Source of the DNA: Candidatus Bathyarchaeia archaeon
Lineage (GTDB): Archaea; Thermoproteota; Bathyarchaeia; Bathyarchaeales; Bathycorpusculaceae
DNA: 64,000 nucleotides
NCBI GenBank assembly: GCA_041447175.1
Contig: CP166960.1
Location: 1,015,507 to 1,079,506, forward strand
Reading direction: 5' to 3'
In this document: positions 7,977 to 16,347 of the stretch, in pieces
Position numbering within the stretch: the first letter of the stretch is position 1
Layout: each line of letters begins with the position of its first letter
Notes under the pieces: model-generated
Databases searched by the model: none
Told to the model about the DNA's origin: nothing
What the model saw: only the letters and a program-made list of their open reading frames with translations
Position numbers and translations under genes: made by a program

Positions 7977-8303
7977 CTAAGTCACGTAAGCATCTTTTTT
8001 CTGGGTGGTTCTTCTTGCTTCACCACATTTGACGCAGCTTTGCGCACATAGTTCAAGGTACTTTGCTTCATCTCCAGAACCGACGGCTTCGGCGGCTTTC
8101 TGGCATAAACCGCTGGGTTCGTCGCACCCTTCCTCTTTGCATAAGCCCGAGATGTATTGGCAAATTTCTTGGACATCTTTGGGCTCTAACACTGCGCGGT
8201 TAGTTCTAACCAGAAGACACAATTCCCGTGCCATTACACAGGTTTTCACATACTTGACCCGGTCTAAAACTTCTTCTCGGAGTTTTTTTCGGCTAATCTC
8301 CAC
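7977..8303 (-). CDS. Cysteine-rich helical protein of unknown function
   Basis: A 108-residue protein with nine cysteines (22, 29, 48, 55, 60, 67, 86, 90, 93) and no signal peptide. Three pairs are spaced by seven (22/29, 48/55, 60/67) in predicted helices, so they would line one helix face; the last three form CxxxCxxC. This suggests a helical bundle with a cysteine-lined core or a metal or Fe-S site, reminiscent of Cys-rich four-helix copper-storage or DUF326-like proteins, but I do not recognise the family. It starts at GTG behind AAGGAGA and is followed 36 bases later by the aKMT-like gene, so co-transcription is likely. Confidence 0.65.
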   Translation of the reverse strand: MEISRKKLREEVLDRVKYVKTCVMARELCLLVRTNRAVLEPKDVQEICQYISGLCKEEGCDEPSGLCQKAAEAVGSGDEAKYLELCAQSCVKCGEARRTTQKKDAYVT

Positions 8304-8545
8304 TTTAACGTCTCCTTAGTCGATATTGCGCTCAGTTGAATAATAGTTTTTCCACTTAAAAGCTTGTTGTATACAATGGATAAAATCGACTAGTTCCTGT
8401 CAAAAAAGTGCATGCGTGCTCAACACGGCTATTTTAGACTGCTGCGTAACAGATAAAGCATTGCCAGAAAAGTGAACCTTTCAATGAACCAAAGCACGAC
8501 AAATTTTATAGGACAACACAGCAAAATAAAGACTGGGTGTAAGTT
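8304..8545. other. Intergenic region before a small regulator gene
   Basis: Divergent region between the Cys-rich gene and the HTH regulator. An AATTTTATAGG stretch near 8502-8512 could be a TATA element for the plus-strand genes. I see no RNA gene or convincing repeat. Confidence 0.3.
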
Positions 8546-8659
8546 ATGAAGAAAACTGACTCAGTCAGGGCATGTAGGGAACAGGGTTGTTCATGGATCA
8601 ATATACAGTATAGGAGTGTTTTCATTGCTATGCCCCATAGAAATGAGGGGTTACAATGA
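8546..8659 (+). CDS. Possible 37-residue leader ORF coupled to the HTH gene
   Basis: An ATG-initiated ORF of 37 codons with two cysteines, whose TGA stop overlaps the ATG of the next gene as ATGA. A TATA-like element about 40 bases upstream would start a transcript covering both. The overlap is the usual archaeal form of translational coupling, but the peptide has no recognisable motif and no clear ribosome-binding site, so it may be chance. Confidence 0.3.
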   Translation: MKKTDSVRACREQGCSWINIQYRSVFIAMPHRNEGLQ

Positions 8660-8964
8660 GCAAGCCTGAGAACGCCGTATTTGAAACACCGATTTTAGTC
8701 TTACTTATCCTCACTAAAGGTGCTGAATCAAGAAGGAACATTTTGGTTACTCTGCTTTCTGGTCCCAAAAACTGTAATCGCATAGCAAAAGAAGTTCATT
8801 TGGACTGGTGGACTGTCCAAAAACATCTTCGCCATCTAAAGAAAGAAAACTTGGTAAAAAGGTCAGAGTTTGGAAATTCAAAGTTCTATAGCCTTTCACC
8901 CAAAGGTGAAGTTATTATACGAACATTTTTGCAAAGATGCACGGACCCGAAAAAGATACCCTAA
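8656..8964 (+). CDS. Winged-helix transcriptional regulator (ArsR-like fold)
   Basis: A 102-residue protein made almost entirely of a winged helix-turn-helix (about 22-92). The recognition region is DWWTVQKHLRHLKKENLV and the wing is FGNSKFYSLSPKGE. GAGGGG precedes the ATG. There are no metal-binding cysteines of classical ArsR sensors, so the signal is unknown. It lies next to the convergent rhodanese/bacteriocin-like pair and could regulate it, though nothing in the sequence proves this. Confidence 0.78.
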   Translation: MSKPENAVFETPILVLLILTKGAESRRNILVTLLSGPKNCNRIAKEVHLDWWTVQKHLRHLKKENLVKRSEFGNSKFYSLSPKGEVIIRTFLQRCTDPKKIP

Positions 8965-9157
8965 CACGTTTACTTCGTCCCAAAAGCTAAAAAAAAGATA
9001 ACCTTGTGCAGTGTAAAAGCTATTTTGGAGCTAAACTCAGCTTCAAGGTTAAAAACAGTCAGTAACCGTTTCGACATAACAAGAGTGGCGACAAATGAAC
9101 AAAGCCGTAAATTCTCTGCTCTTTTCAGAAATAAAAAAGAAAGTAGTGTGTGCAGGG

Positions 9158-9604
9158 TTACGTATAAGGCATGTAATTCCGTCGTTTGCCTATAGTGTAC
9201 CCCACTAATCCCCCAATAGTGGTAGGTATAACAACTAAGAGGATGATTGATAGAACTGGCCCAAGAGCACTGAAGGGGTAAGTCATGCCTGTAACTAAAA
9301 GAATGAAAACCACCGAAAACATAGTTAGGGAGAAGCCAAGTAAAGCACCAGCGCCAATGAAGGCAATTTTGTTAATAATATGCAGAGCTTGCGTGTGCCG
9401 ATATTTTGTCTGAATATGCCAGACTGCATAAACAAGAGGAACAGTTACAATGGTTACGAGAACACCACCAAAAAAGATGGATAAGTCGATATATGATAAG
9501 ATGAATAAGGCAACCTGTACGACTATAAGAACGGTATAGACTATAAAAAGCAGAGGCAAAAATTGCCTCCACGACTTGGACCCTTTTTCTGCCTCGCAGT
9601 TCAT
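9158..9604 (-). CDS. Four-helix membrane protein next to the halocin-like gene
   Basis: A 148-residue integral membrane protein with about four hydrophobic helices (roughly 14-36, 40-62, 77-102, 110-136), a polar N-terminus and a basic C-terminal GKRRN. I recognise no family. It follows the rhodanese/halocin-like gene on the same strand after 44 bases, with GGAGGT before its ATG, so the two probably share a transcript. By analogy with small membrane proteins of bacteriocin operons it might give immunity or aid export; that is speculation. Confidence 0.7.
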   Translation of the reverse strand: MNCEAEKGSKSWRQFLPLLFIVYTVLIVVQVALFILSYIDLSIFFGGVLVTIVTVPLVYAVWHIQTKYRHTQALHIINKIAFIGAGALLGFSLTMFSVVFILLVTGMTYPFSALGPVLSIILLVVIPTTIGGLVGYTIGKRRNYMPYT

Positions 9605-9648
9605 CCTAGTATGTTACCTCCTATGCACTTTTATTTTTTGCGATAAGG

Positions 9649-10977
9649 CTATGGACAGAGACCAGCTGCGGCACAGGCTATGGCGGCGCTAAACTCTAGT
9701 ACAAGGTAGTAGTAAACAAGTGTAGCACAGTAGGCACATATTGGTGGAAACAGAAAACATATGCCGATACAGCCCATTGTGAGAAGAGGAAGCGCAACTT
9801 GACATAGTGTGCATTCGGGTTCGGGGTCTATCAATACTGCTAAATTGTTAAGGATTTCTTTATCGTATTGTGGCAGTTGTTCTTGCACTATTCTAGAAAA
9901 GCGGCTAAGTTCCGTAGCCATTAGCTGATAGTTTTGACCAAGCTGCTCGAGTTTTGCTTCGTTGTTCTTCTGTCCCTCTTTAATGTAAGCTTGGCCTATC
10001 TTTGTAGCTACTTCATCAAGTGTGTTATACAACTGTGATAACGTGACAGTAGAGTTAATTTCTGCGAGGTCCAGAGAGAGGATTTTAGATGCTTCAACTG
10101 GTACGAAGTTTACGATAGTAACGGAGCTGTTGTAAGTCTTTGCGTCCAGCGGTGTGAGATTAGTAGCTATTGTAAAATTGTATTCCGCATGTTGGAGCAA
10201 ATAATCAAGGCTGTAATACTGTAGCGACGCCACGTTACTAGTGATTGTAATCATGGAGAAATTTGCCGCTTCGCTCACACCATTAGTATTGTTGCTATAA
10301 TGCCACAATACACTTTCAGTGATTGTAAACTCAAGCAATGTTCCGTTGAGTTCATACGTTACCATAGTTACTGTGTAATCTGCTCCCTCATACAGGGGGG
10401 TAATCTGAATGTTAGTTATTTCACTGGCGTCTTGGCACCCTTGACTTGTTTTGCATAAGACACAGTCCGTTAGCATTAACAAAGGTTCCATTTCAATATT
10501 AACTCCGTTTTCGCCAGTTGTGTCCACGGCTACATTGTGAGATGTAATGTAAGCTGGGTATTCAGCTTGTATCCACGCTGTTATTCCGCCAATCATGTTG
10601 TAGACGCCGTCGAAGCCCTGATCTGTAAGGATTTTAGATGCTATCGCGCTTCTTCCACCAGACCCACAATAAACAATTATTTTGGCGTCCATATCAAGCT
10701 CATTTGTTCGTATTTCAAGTTCATCAAGAGGGATTGAAATGGCCCCGTACAAATGGTTAAGGTTGTATTCATTTTCATTCCTAACGTCTAAAATGATGAT
10801 TGAGCCTCTTGTAGATTGATGCTTAATCATATCGTAGGCTTGTTGTACAGTGATGTCTTGGGAGTCGACCAGTTTAGGCGTTGCGAGAGCAGGTTGTACT
10901 AATACCAGCATCGAAAGCATTAGAGCTGATAACAGTACGGCGGTAACCAATTTTCTAAACTCCATAATTTTTAACAT
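9649..10977 (-). CDS. Secreted rhodanese with halocin C8-like cysteine-rich C-terminus
   Basis: A 442-residue exported protein. Residues 1-32 form a Sec-type signal peptide (cleavage expected after QPALA). Residues about 41-140 are a rhodanese domain with a complete active loop CGSGGR (C104), as in sulfur-transfer or persulfide-handling enzymes. Then come a CVLCKTSQGC motif (172-181), a threonine/asparagine-rich beta-type region and a helical stretch to about 380. The last 55 residues are hydrophobic with eight cysteines (389, 392, 403, 407, 414, 417, 435, 441): CxxC, CxxxC, CxxC, then a terminal C-x5-C ending in AAGLCP. That layout and ending resemble halocin C8-type bacteriocin domains. Whether it is a bacteriocin or a membrane-anchored redox protein is open. 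Confidence 0.72.
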   Translation of the reverse strand: MLKIMEFRKLVTAVLLSALMLSMLVLVQPALATPKLVDSQDITVQQAYDMIKHQSTRGSIIILDVRNENEYNLNHLYGAISIPLDELEIRTNELDMDAKIIVYCGSGGRSAIASKILTDQGFDGVYNMIGGITAWIQAEYPAYITSHNVAVDTTGENGVNIEMEPLLMLTDCVLCKTSQGCQDASEITNIQITPLYEGADYTVTMVTYELNGTLLEFTITESVLWHYSNNTNGVSEAANFSMITITSNVASLQYYSLDYLLQHAEYNFTIATNLTPLDAKTYNSSVTIVNFVPVEASKILSLDLAEINSTVTLSQLYNTLDEVATKIGQAYIKEGQKNNEAKLEQLGQNYQLMATELSRFSRIVQEQLPQYDKEILNNLAVLIDPEPECTLCQVALPLLTMGCIGICFLFPPICAYCATLVYYYLVLEFSAAIACAAAGLCP

Positions 10978-11295
10978 TTTTCTCAGCCCTTTTCTACCGG
11001 TGATTTATAGCTCTCTGCAAACTGTTAAGAGACTTTGGACGAGTCAGACCCAATTTGGGCACAAATTGCACCGCCACCCAACAAAAAACACTTTTTTAAA
11101 AAATGAGTGACTGCGCAATTAACTGTAAACTGAATACATTTTTCAAGAACCTTAGCGAGGAAAAGGCGAATACGAAGCAAGAATTGGTGTTAGAGGGGTT
11201 ACGGGGCGTCAGTATACATGAAGTTGTTGGTGTCTCCAAAATGCTTTTACCGCAGATTTTCCGCTTTACTTGTGTCCCGTTGAGGTTAAAGCGGA
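10978..11295. other. Divergent intergenic region, 318 bases
   Basis: Separates the rhodanese gene from the Lhr helicase. It contains A/T runs near 11085-11105 that could hold promoter elements for the helicase, and an unconvincing 69-codon ORF overlapping the helicase start. I see no RNA gene. Confidence 0.3.
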
Positions 11296-14172
11296 TTGCA
11301 AGAAGCTTCTGAGAACGTTTTTGAGTTACTCGTAAAACCTGTTCGAAGGCTTGTGGAACAAAAGGGGTTTCCAAAACCCACCGAGCCCCAAGAGAAAACC
11401 ATACCCAAAATCTTGGAAGGCAAAAACGTCCTCTTAATTTCACCCACCGCCACCGGCAAAACCGAAGCTGCATTTTTGCCTGTGCTCAGTATGCTTCTTC
11501 AGGCACCCAAGACACCAGGCATCAAAGCACTGTATGTTACGCCGTTGCGGGCACTAAACCGCGACATGCTAGAACGGTTGACATGGTGGTGTAACAACTT
11601 GGATATTCGGTTGGCGGTGCGGCATGGCGACACGGACTCAAAAGAGCGGGTGCGTCAGTCCCGAAGCCCCCCCGACATTCTGATAACTACGCCTGAAACG
11701 TTGCAGTCTATCCTTTCGGGGTGGCTTTTAAGGCAGTCTCTGCAAAGCCTCCGATGGGTAATCATCGATGAGGTCCATGAGCTTTCGGACAGCAAACGTG
11801 GCAGCCAACTCTCCCTCGCGTTGGAACGTATCCGAAACCTCATCGGCAAAGATTTTCAGATGATTGGACTTTCTGCCACCATCGGCAGCCCCGAAACTGT
11901 GGCTCAGTTTCTTGTTGGCTCCCAGCGTCCGGTGGAAATTGTGCGGGTCTCAGTCGCCAAGATGGTAAAGCTGCAGATTCTCTTTCCCAAACCCACTGAG
12001 GATGATGCGCGTTTAGCGGGGAAGCTGTTTACGCATCCTGAAGTGGCAGCAAGGCTGCGGGTAATCCGAGAGTACATGCTTAAACACAAATCAGTTTTGC
12101 TGTTCACCAACACCCGCTCCATTAGCGAAGTGTTGGCAAGCAGACTCAAAGTTTGGGACATGAACTTTCCCGTCAGCATCCACCACGGCAGCCTCGCCAA
12201 GCCCAGCCGCCTTGCCGCAGAGACGGGGCTAAAAAGTGGGGAACTGAAGGGGTTAATTGCAACCAGCAGCCTCGAGTTGGGCATTGATGTGGGCAGAATC
12301 GACTTAGTTATCCAGTACATGAGCCCGCGGCAGGTAACGCGGCTTATTCAGCGGGTTGGCAGGGCAGGGCACAGTTATGGGCATGTGGCGCGGGGCGTAA
12401 TAATTGGCATGGACAGCGACGACACGCTTGAAGCCCTCGTAATCGCAAACCGCGCTCTCAAGGAGGAGATGGAGACAGTGGTAGTTCCCCCTAAACCCTA
12501 CGACGCATTGACCCATCAGGTTGCGGGTTTGCTTTTGAAAACGCGGCGGTTAGACTTTTACGAAATCCTGAGGGTTTGCCAAAACGCTTTTCCATACGCA
12601 GACTTAACCATGGATGATGTAGAGAAAGTCCTCAAGTACATGCATACGCGGTTTCCAAGGCTTGCGTGGGTTAGCGTTGAGGATAAGGTGGCTCTTAAGC
12701 CCTCCCGAAGCAAGGCGCTTTTTGAGTACTACTTTGATAACTTGTCGATGATTCCTGTGGAGAAGCAGTTCTTGGTCATTGACCAAACTACGGAAAGCAG
12801 CGTGGGCGTGTTGGATGAGGCGTTCATGGCTGAGTATGGAAAGGTGGGAACCAAATTTATCATTCGAGGTAGCCCCTGGCAGATTGCTCATGTGACTGAC
12901 GATAAGGTGTACGTGCGTCCCGAGGAGGACCCCAGCGGCAGCATTCCCAGCTGGATTGGAGAGGAAATTCCTGTGCCCTTTGAGGTTGCCCAGGGGGTGG
13001 CACAAATCCGCGGGTTCGTGGAGGAAAAACTTCAAGGCGGTTTTTCGGTGGAGCAAACCGCGGGTTTGCTGGCGGAGACGTATCCTGCTGACGCTCAAAC
13101 CATTACCCGTGCGTTAAGTGAGACTGCCGAGCAAGTCAACGCAGGTATTCCTGTGCCAACGCCCAGCCGCATTGTGTTTGAGGATTGGGGCGAATTCGTA
13201 ATTATCCACAGCAACTTTGGAAGCTTAATCAACCGTGCTTTGGCGCAGTTTTTAGGGCAAGTTCTCAGCGACAAACTGGGATTTGGCATCGTCGTGCAGC
13301 ATGACCCCTACCGAATTTTTGTGCAGACCATGGGACGAGCCGACGTCATCCGCCTCATCGAAGTTTTTGATGAGCTAAAAGGCATGCCCGAGCAAACGGT
13401 TAAAGAAACGCTCACTAAATCCACAATCAAGACAGGACTTTTCAAACGCCGCGTGATTCATGTTGCCCGCAGGTTTGGTGCCCTAAAAAAATGGGCTGAC
13501 TTTAGTAACGTGAGCCTGCAAAAGCTTATCCAAAGCTTTGAGGGCACACCCATCTACGAAGAGGGCTTAAAAGAGGTCTTCACCAAAGACCTTGACGCCG
13601 ACGGCTTGGCAAGGGTTCTAAAACAGGTGGGCAGCGGGGAAATCCAGCTTTTGCCCGTGGACAACCAAGGTAACCCCACACCTGTGGCGCGAACAGGCAT
13701 CGAGAGGGTCAGCATGAAAACCGACCTTATCCCGCCTGAACGGATGCGGGCAGTTCTTATTGAATCCGCCAAGGCAAGGCTACTTAACGAGACAGGAAAC
13801 TTCATTTGCACCAACTGTTGGAACTACGCGGAAATGATTCGCGTAGCTGACCTCCCCGACCGACCCCAATGCCCTCGATGCGGCAGTTCAGCTTTGGGGT
13901 TGTTAAAGGTGGAAGAGGAAAAAGTGGACCCGCTCATCGAGAAACAAGGTCAAAAGCTTACCAAAGACGAAGAAAAACTGCGCACCATCGCCGAAGACAC
14001 CGCAAAGCTGATTGAACAGTTTGGGAAGCCAGCAGCGGTAGCTTTGAGCGCGCGAAAAGTGAAGGCTGCAGAGGTTAGGGATGTGCTGGAAAAGGAGCCC
14101 AAGTTAACGGACCGTTTTTACGAGTTGGTTATGGATGTGGAAAGAAAAACGTTAAGCAAACGTTTCGGTTAA
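11296..14172 (+). CDS. lhr: Lhr-family superfamily 2 ATP-dependent helicase
   Basis: A 958-residue SF2 helicase. N-terminal motifs are Q-like PTEPQEKTIP, Walker A SPTATGKTE (49-57), DEVH (158-161) and LSATIGSP. The second RecA domain contains TSSLELGIDVG and the arginine-finger QRVGRAGH. The long region after it fits the winged-helix and Lhr-specific domains of the Lhr core, used in DNA repair and recombination or RNA remodelling. Near residues 837-861 a CxxC...CPRC zinc ribbon follows, and the end is helical. The start is TTG at 11296 with TGAGGT ten bases before. GC content is a little higher than in its neighbours. Confidence 0.88.
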   Translation: MQEASENVFELLVKPVRRLVEQKGFPKPTEPQEKTIPKILEGKNVLLISPTATGKTEAAFLPVLSMLLQAPKTPGIKALYVTPLRALNRDMLERLTWWCNNLDIRLAVRHGDTDSKERVRQSRSPPDILITTPETLQSILSGWLLRQSLQSLRWVIIDEVHELSDSKRGSQLSLALERIRNLIGKDFQMIGLSATIGSPETVAQFLVGSQRPVEIVRVSVAKMVKLQILFPKPTEDDARLAGKLFTHPEVAARLRVIREYMLKHKSVLLFTNTRSISEVLASRLKVWDMNFPVSIHHGSLAKPSRLAAETGLKSGELKGLIATSSLELGIDVGRIDLVIQYMSPRQVTRLIQRVGRAGHSYGHVARGVIIGMDSDDTLEALVIANRALKEEMETVVVPPKPYDALTHQVAGLLLKTRRLDFYEILRVCQNAFPYADLTMDDVEKVLKYMHTRFPRLAWVSVEDKVALKPSRSKALFEYYFDNLSMIPVEKQFLVIDQTTESSVGVLDEAFMAEYGKVGTKFIIRGSPWQIAHVTDDKVYVRPEEDPSGSIPSWIGEEIPVPFEVAQGVAQIRGFVEEKLQGGFSVEQTAGLLAETYPADAQTITRALSETAEQVNAGIPVPTPSRIVFEDWGEFVIIHSNFGSLINRALAQFLGQVLSDKLGFGIVVQHDPYRIFVQTMGRADVIRLIEVFDELKGMPEQTVKETLTKSTIKTGLFKRRVIHVARRFGALKKWADFSNVSLQKLIQSFEGTPIYEEGLKEVFTKDLDADGLARVLKQVGSGEIQLLPVDNQGNPTPVARTGIERVSMKTDLIPPERMRAVLIESAKARLLNETGNFICTNCWNYAEMIRVADLPDRPQCPRCGSSALGLLKVEEEKVDPLIEKQGQKLTKDEEKLRTIAEDTAKLIEQFGKPAAVALSARKVKAAEVRDVLEKEPKLTDRFYELVMDVERKTLSKRFG

Positions 14173-14428
14173 CCAGCCAAATGGGTTGCTTGAAGGTATA
14201 GGCGGTCTGGCTTTAAGGTGCCATACTTGACTAAGATATAGTTCGTTGCTTCGTTTCGCGTTAATCCAAACCCCAGAGAATTGTTGCCTGGTTTTCTTCG
14301 CCAAGAAAAAACCCGTTGGCGTGGTGACTAGCAAACGTGACTAGCTTATGTTTATTATAATAAACAGGCTTTACCATCTTTTGCTTTCGCAAAAGTCAAG
14401 CGCCAAAATTTTTAGTGGAGGTGAAAAG
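14173..14428. other. Intergenic region, 256 bases
   Basis: No RNA gene or ORF I trust. It carries the likely promoter of the next gene (an AT-rich TTTATTATAATAAAC stretch near 14350) and its strong GGAGGTGA at 14417-14424. Confidence 0.35.
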
Positions 14429-15172
14429 ATGAGAAAATACCGCATCATTGGAGACACTCTGGCTTTTTCGTTATCGTTAGTTATCGCCTTGGCTATGGCT
14501 GCACCAGTTTTTGCTCAGGATTCAACAAACGACACAACGTACACGGACCACGGCAGCTATGGAATCGCAAATGTTCAGCCTTTGGATCAACCGTTTAACG
14601 TTAGCATATTGGCGGTAAACATTCAAAATGGTTCCTCAGGAAGTGGAGATTACCTGCGTCTCTCGTTAGGGAACGAATCGTCAGAATTTGTGCCCGTTGC
14701 CCTTATCACTAATAATGCACAATCATTAGATTTCAACGAGGCCGTGTACAATGGCAGCGCTGTTTGGACACTGCCCGACCAACAAAATGTCATACTTGTC
14801 AATAACAGCGATCTTGAAGTGTGGTTGGGTGATGATGATTTTGACGACGTAGACGACAATGATGAGGATGATGCACTCTTTGTTAATTTAGCGGTGCCCA
14901 TAGAAGTTTCGCTTCCTCCAAACATGTTCAATAATTTGTCGTCATTTACCCTTCCGCCTCTATCTATAATGTTTGAAGAAACAGACGATGATACCCATAA
15001 AACAGAAACTATGCCGGCTCTGCCTTCAGGCGCAGAGATAACGTTTGATAGCGAAATATCCGATGCATTTGTGTATTTCAATTGCCCAACGTGGAATATG
15101 ACAGGCGAAAAATCAACGCGGTTTGTTGGAACCTTCGCTTCAGAAGCGACAATAACCACTGTGCTGCCCTAA
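14429..15172 (+). CDS. Secreted protein of unknown function
   Basis: A 247-residue exported protein starting at ATG 14429, chosen because GGAGGTGA lies just upstream and the signal peptide begins there; cleavage is expected near VFAQ (about 28-30). The mature part is acidic, Asn/Thr/Ser-rich and beta-predicted, with a run of Asp residues (WLGDDDFDDVDDNDEDD, about 130-146) that could bind calcium. There is no C-terminal membrane anchor or sorting tail, so the protein may be released. I do not recognise a family. Confidence 0.6.
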   Translation: MRKYRIIGDTLAFSLSLVIALAMAAPVFAQDSTNDTTYTDHGSYGIANVQPLDQPFNVSILAVNIQNGSSGSGDYLRLSLGNESSEFVPVALITNNAQSLDFNEAVYNGSAVWTLPDQQNVILVNNSDLEVWLGDDDFDDVDDNDEDDALFVNLAVPIEVSLPPNMFNNLSSFTLPPLSIMFEETDDDTHKTETMPALPSGAEITFDSEISDAFVYFNCPTWNMTGEKSTRFVGTFASEATITTVLP

Positions 15173-15453
15173 CCGTGTTCACGTTTTTAAATTCTCACTC
15201 TCTCTTTTTCTTTACCCGAACATTTGGCAGCAAACCCAAAAACGTGGGTTACTTGTCACAGACAACATTGGAGGCAGCACTCTACTTCAACAAACCAATC
15301 AAGAATCTTTGGGCAAACACAGCCAGATGCTGTATCAACCAGCAGAGGGAAAAGACCAAAAAAGGGCGGGTGAACGCACTGGATGTAACGTGGGGAAAGT
15401 TAAAAAGCAGCCGTTCAAGTTAACCTAAACCCAACCGAACCCATCCAGTTAAC
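15173..15453. other. Intergenic region, 281 bases
   Basis: Begins with a T-rich CTCTCTCTTTTTCTTT stretch just after the secreted-protein gene, likely its terminator. The rest carries only an unconvincing ORF in another frame and the upstream region of prs. Confidence 0.3.
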
Positions 15454-16347
15454 ATGAGGGATACTAAAGTGAAGATTATTGTTGGACCCGCCTCGCAGGA
15501 GCTAGGCGAAAAAATCTCCCAACTAACAGGTTACGAAAAAGTCCCCGTGGCTTCAAGAATTTTCCCCGACGGCGAAAGCTACATCCGCCTCGAAGGCACC
15601 GTTGAAGGCGAAGAGGGGGCAATTGTGCAAACCACGTGCGCGCCACAGGACACACGGCTTTTGCAGTTGGCGTTTATGGCTGCAGCGGCAAAACGCAATG
15701 GAGCCACAAAAGTTCTCGTTGTCACGCCCTACTTGGGTTATGCTCGGCAAGACAAAATTTTTCTACAGGGCGAAAACATAAGCATTGAAACCTTAGCCGC
15801 CATGCTCAAAGCCGCTGGAATCGACCAACTTCTGACCATAAACGTTCACTCCGAACCTGCACTGGAAAAGTTTCCCTTCCCAGCCAAAACTTTGACTGCC
15901 ATTCCTCAGCTTGCGCAGTACTTTGTGGAAAAAGGCATTCAAAACGCGTTTGCCCTTGCACCAGACAAAGGCGCCATGTACATTGCCCAGCAAGCTCAAG
16001 CGGTTTTAGGCGGTGAAGTAGGGCACTTGGAGAAGCATCGTGACCGCTACACCGGCAAAACTACCCAAACCGCAGCCCACCTAAATGTGCAAGGTAAAAC
16101 GGTGATTATTTTCGACGACATCATCAGCACCGGCGGAACAATCGTTGGTGCCGCACAGATTTTGCGTGAACAAGGTGCAGCCCACGTTTACACTGCTTGT
16201 GTGCACGGCTTGTTTATTGGCGACGCCGAAAAACGCATCCTTGACGCGGGTGTGGAAGAAATCGTTTCAACCGACAGCGTCCCAAGCCACCTGAGCAAGG
16301 TTTCGTTGGCGCCGTTGATTGCAGACGCGTTGAAGGCGCAACGTTAG
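15454..16347 (+). CDS. prs: Ribose-phosphate pyrophosphokinase
   Basis: A 297-residue PRPP synthase. The PRPP-binding motif IFDDIISTGGTIVGAA lies near residues 219-234; RQDK and the HSEP segment around 127 are the usual active-site regions. Reaction: ribose-5-phosphate plus ATP gives PRPP and AMP, feeding nucleotide synthesis (including PyrE above) and histidine/tryptophan synthesis. The length fits the short archaeal class. The TAG stop shares one base with the GTG start of the next gene, so prs leads a three-gene operon. Confidence 0.93.
   Translation: MRDTKVKIIVGPASQELGEKISQLTGYEKVPVASRIFPDGESYIRLEGTVEGEEGAIVQTTCAPQDTRLLQLAFMAAAAKRNGATKVLVVTPYLGYARQDKIFLQGENISIETLAAMLKAAGIDQLLTINVHSEPALEKFPFPAKTLTAIPQLAQYFVEKGIQNAFALAPDKGAMYIAQQAQAVLGGEVGHLEKHRDRYTGKTTQTAAHLNVQGKTVIIFDDIISTGGTIVGAAQILREQGAAHVYTACVHGLFIGDAEKRILDAGVEEIVSTDSVPSHLSKVSLAPLIADALKAQR

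Noticed and set aside
9004-9195. 63-codon plus-strand ORF
   Set aside because: TTG start, overlaps the membrane-protein gene antisense and has no plausible composition.
11103-11312. 69-codon plus-strand ORF before the Lhr helicase
   Set aside because: No ribosome-binding site, overlaps the helicase start by 17 bases and has no domain.
15082-15423. 113-codon plus-strand ORF after the secreted-protein gene
   Set aside because: It starts inside the real gene in another frame and runs into T-rich terminator-like sequence.
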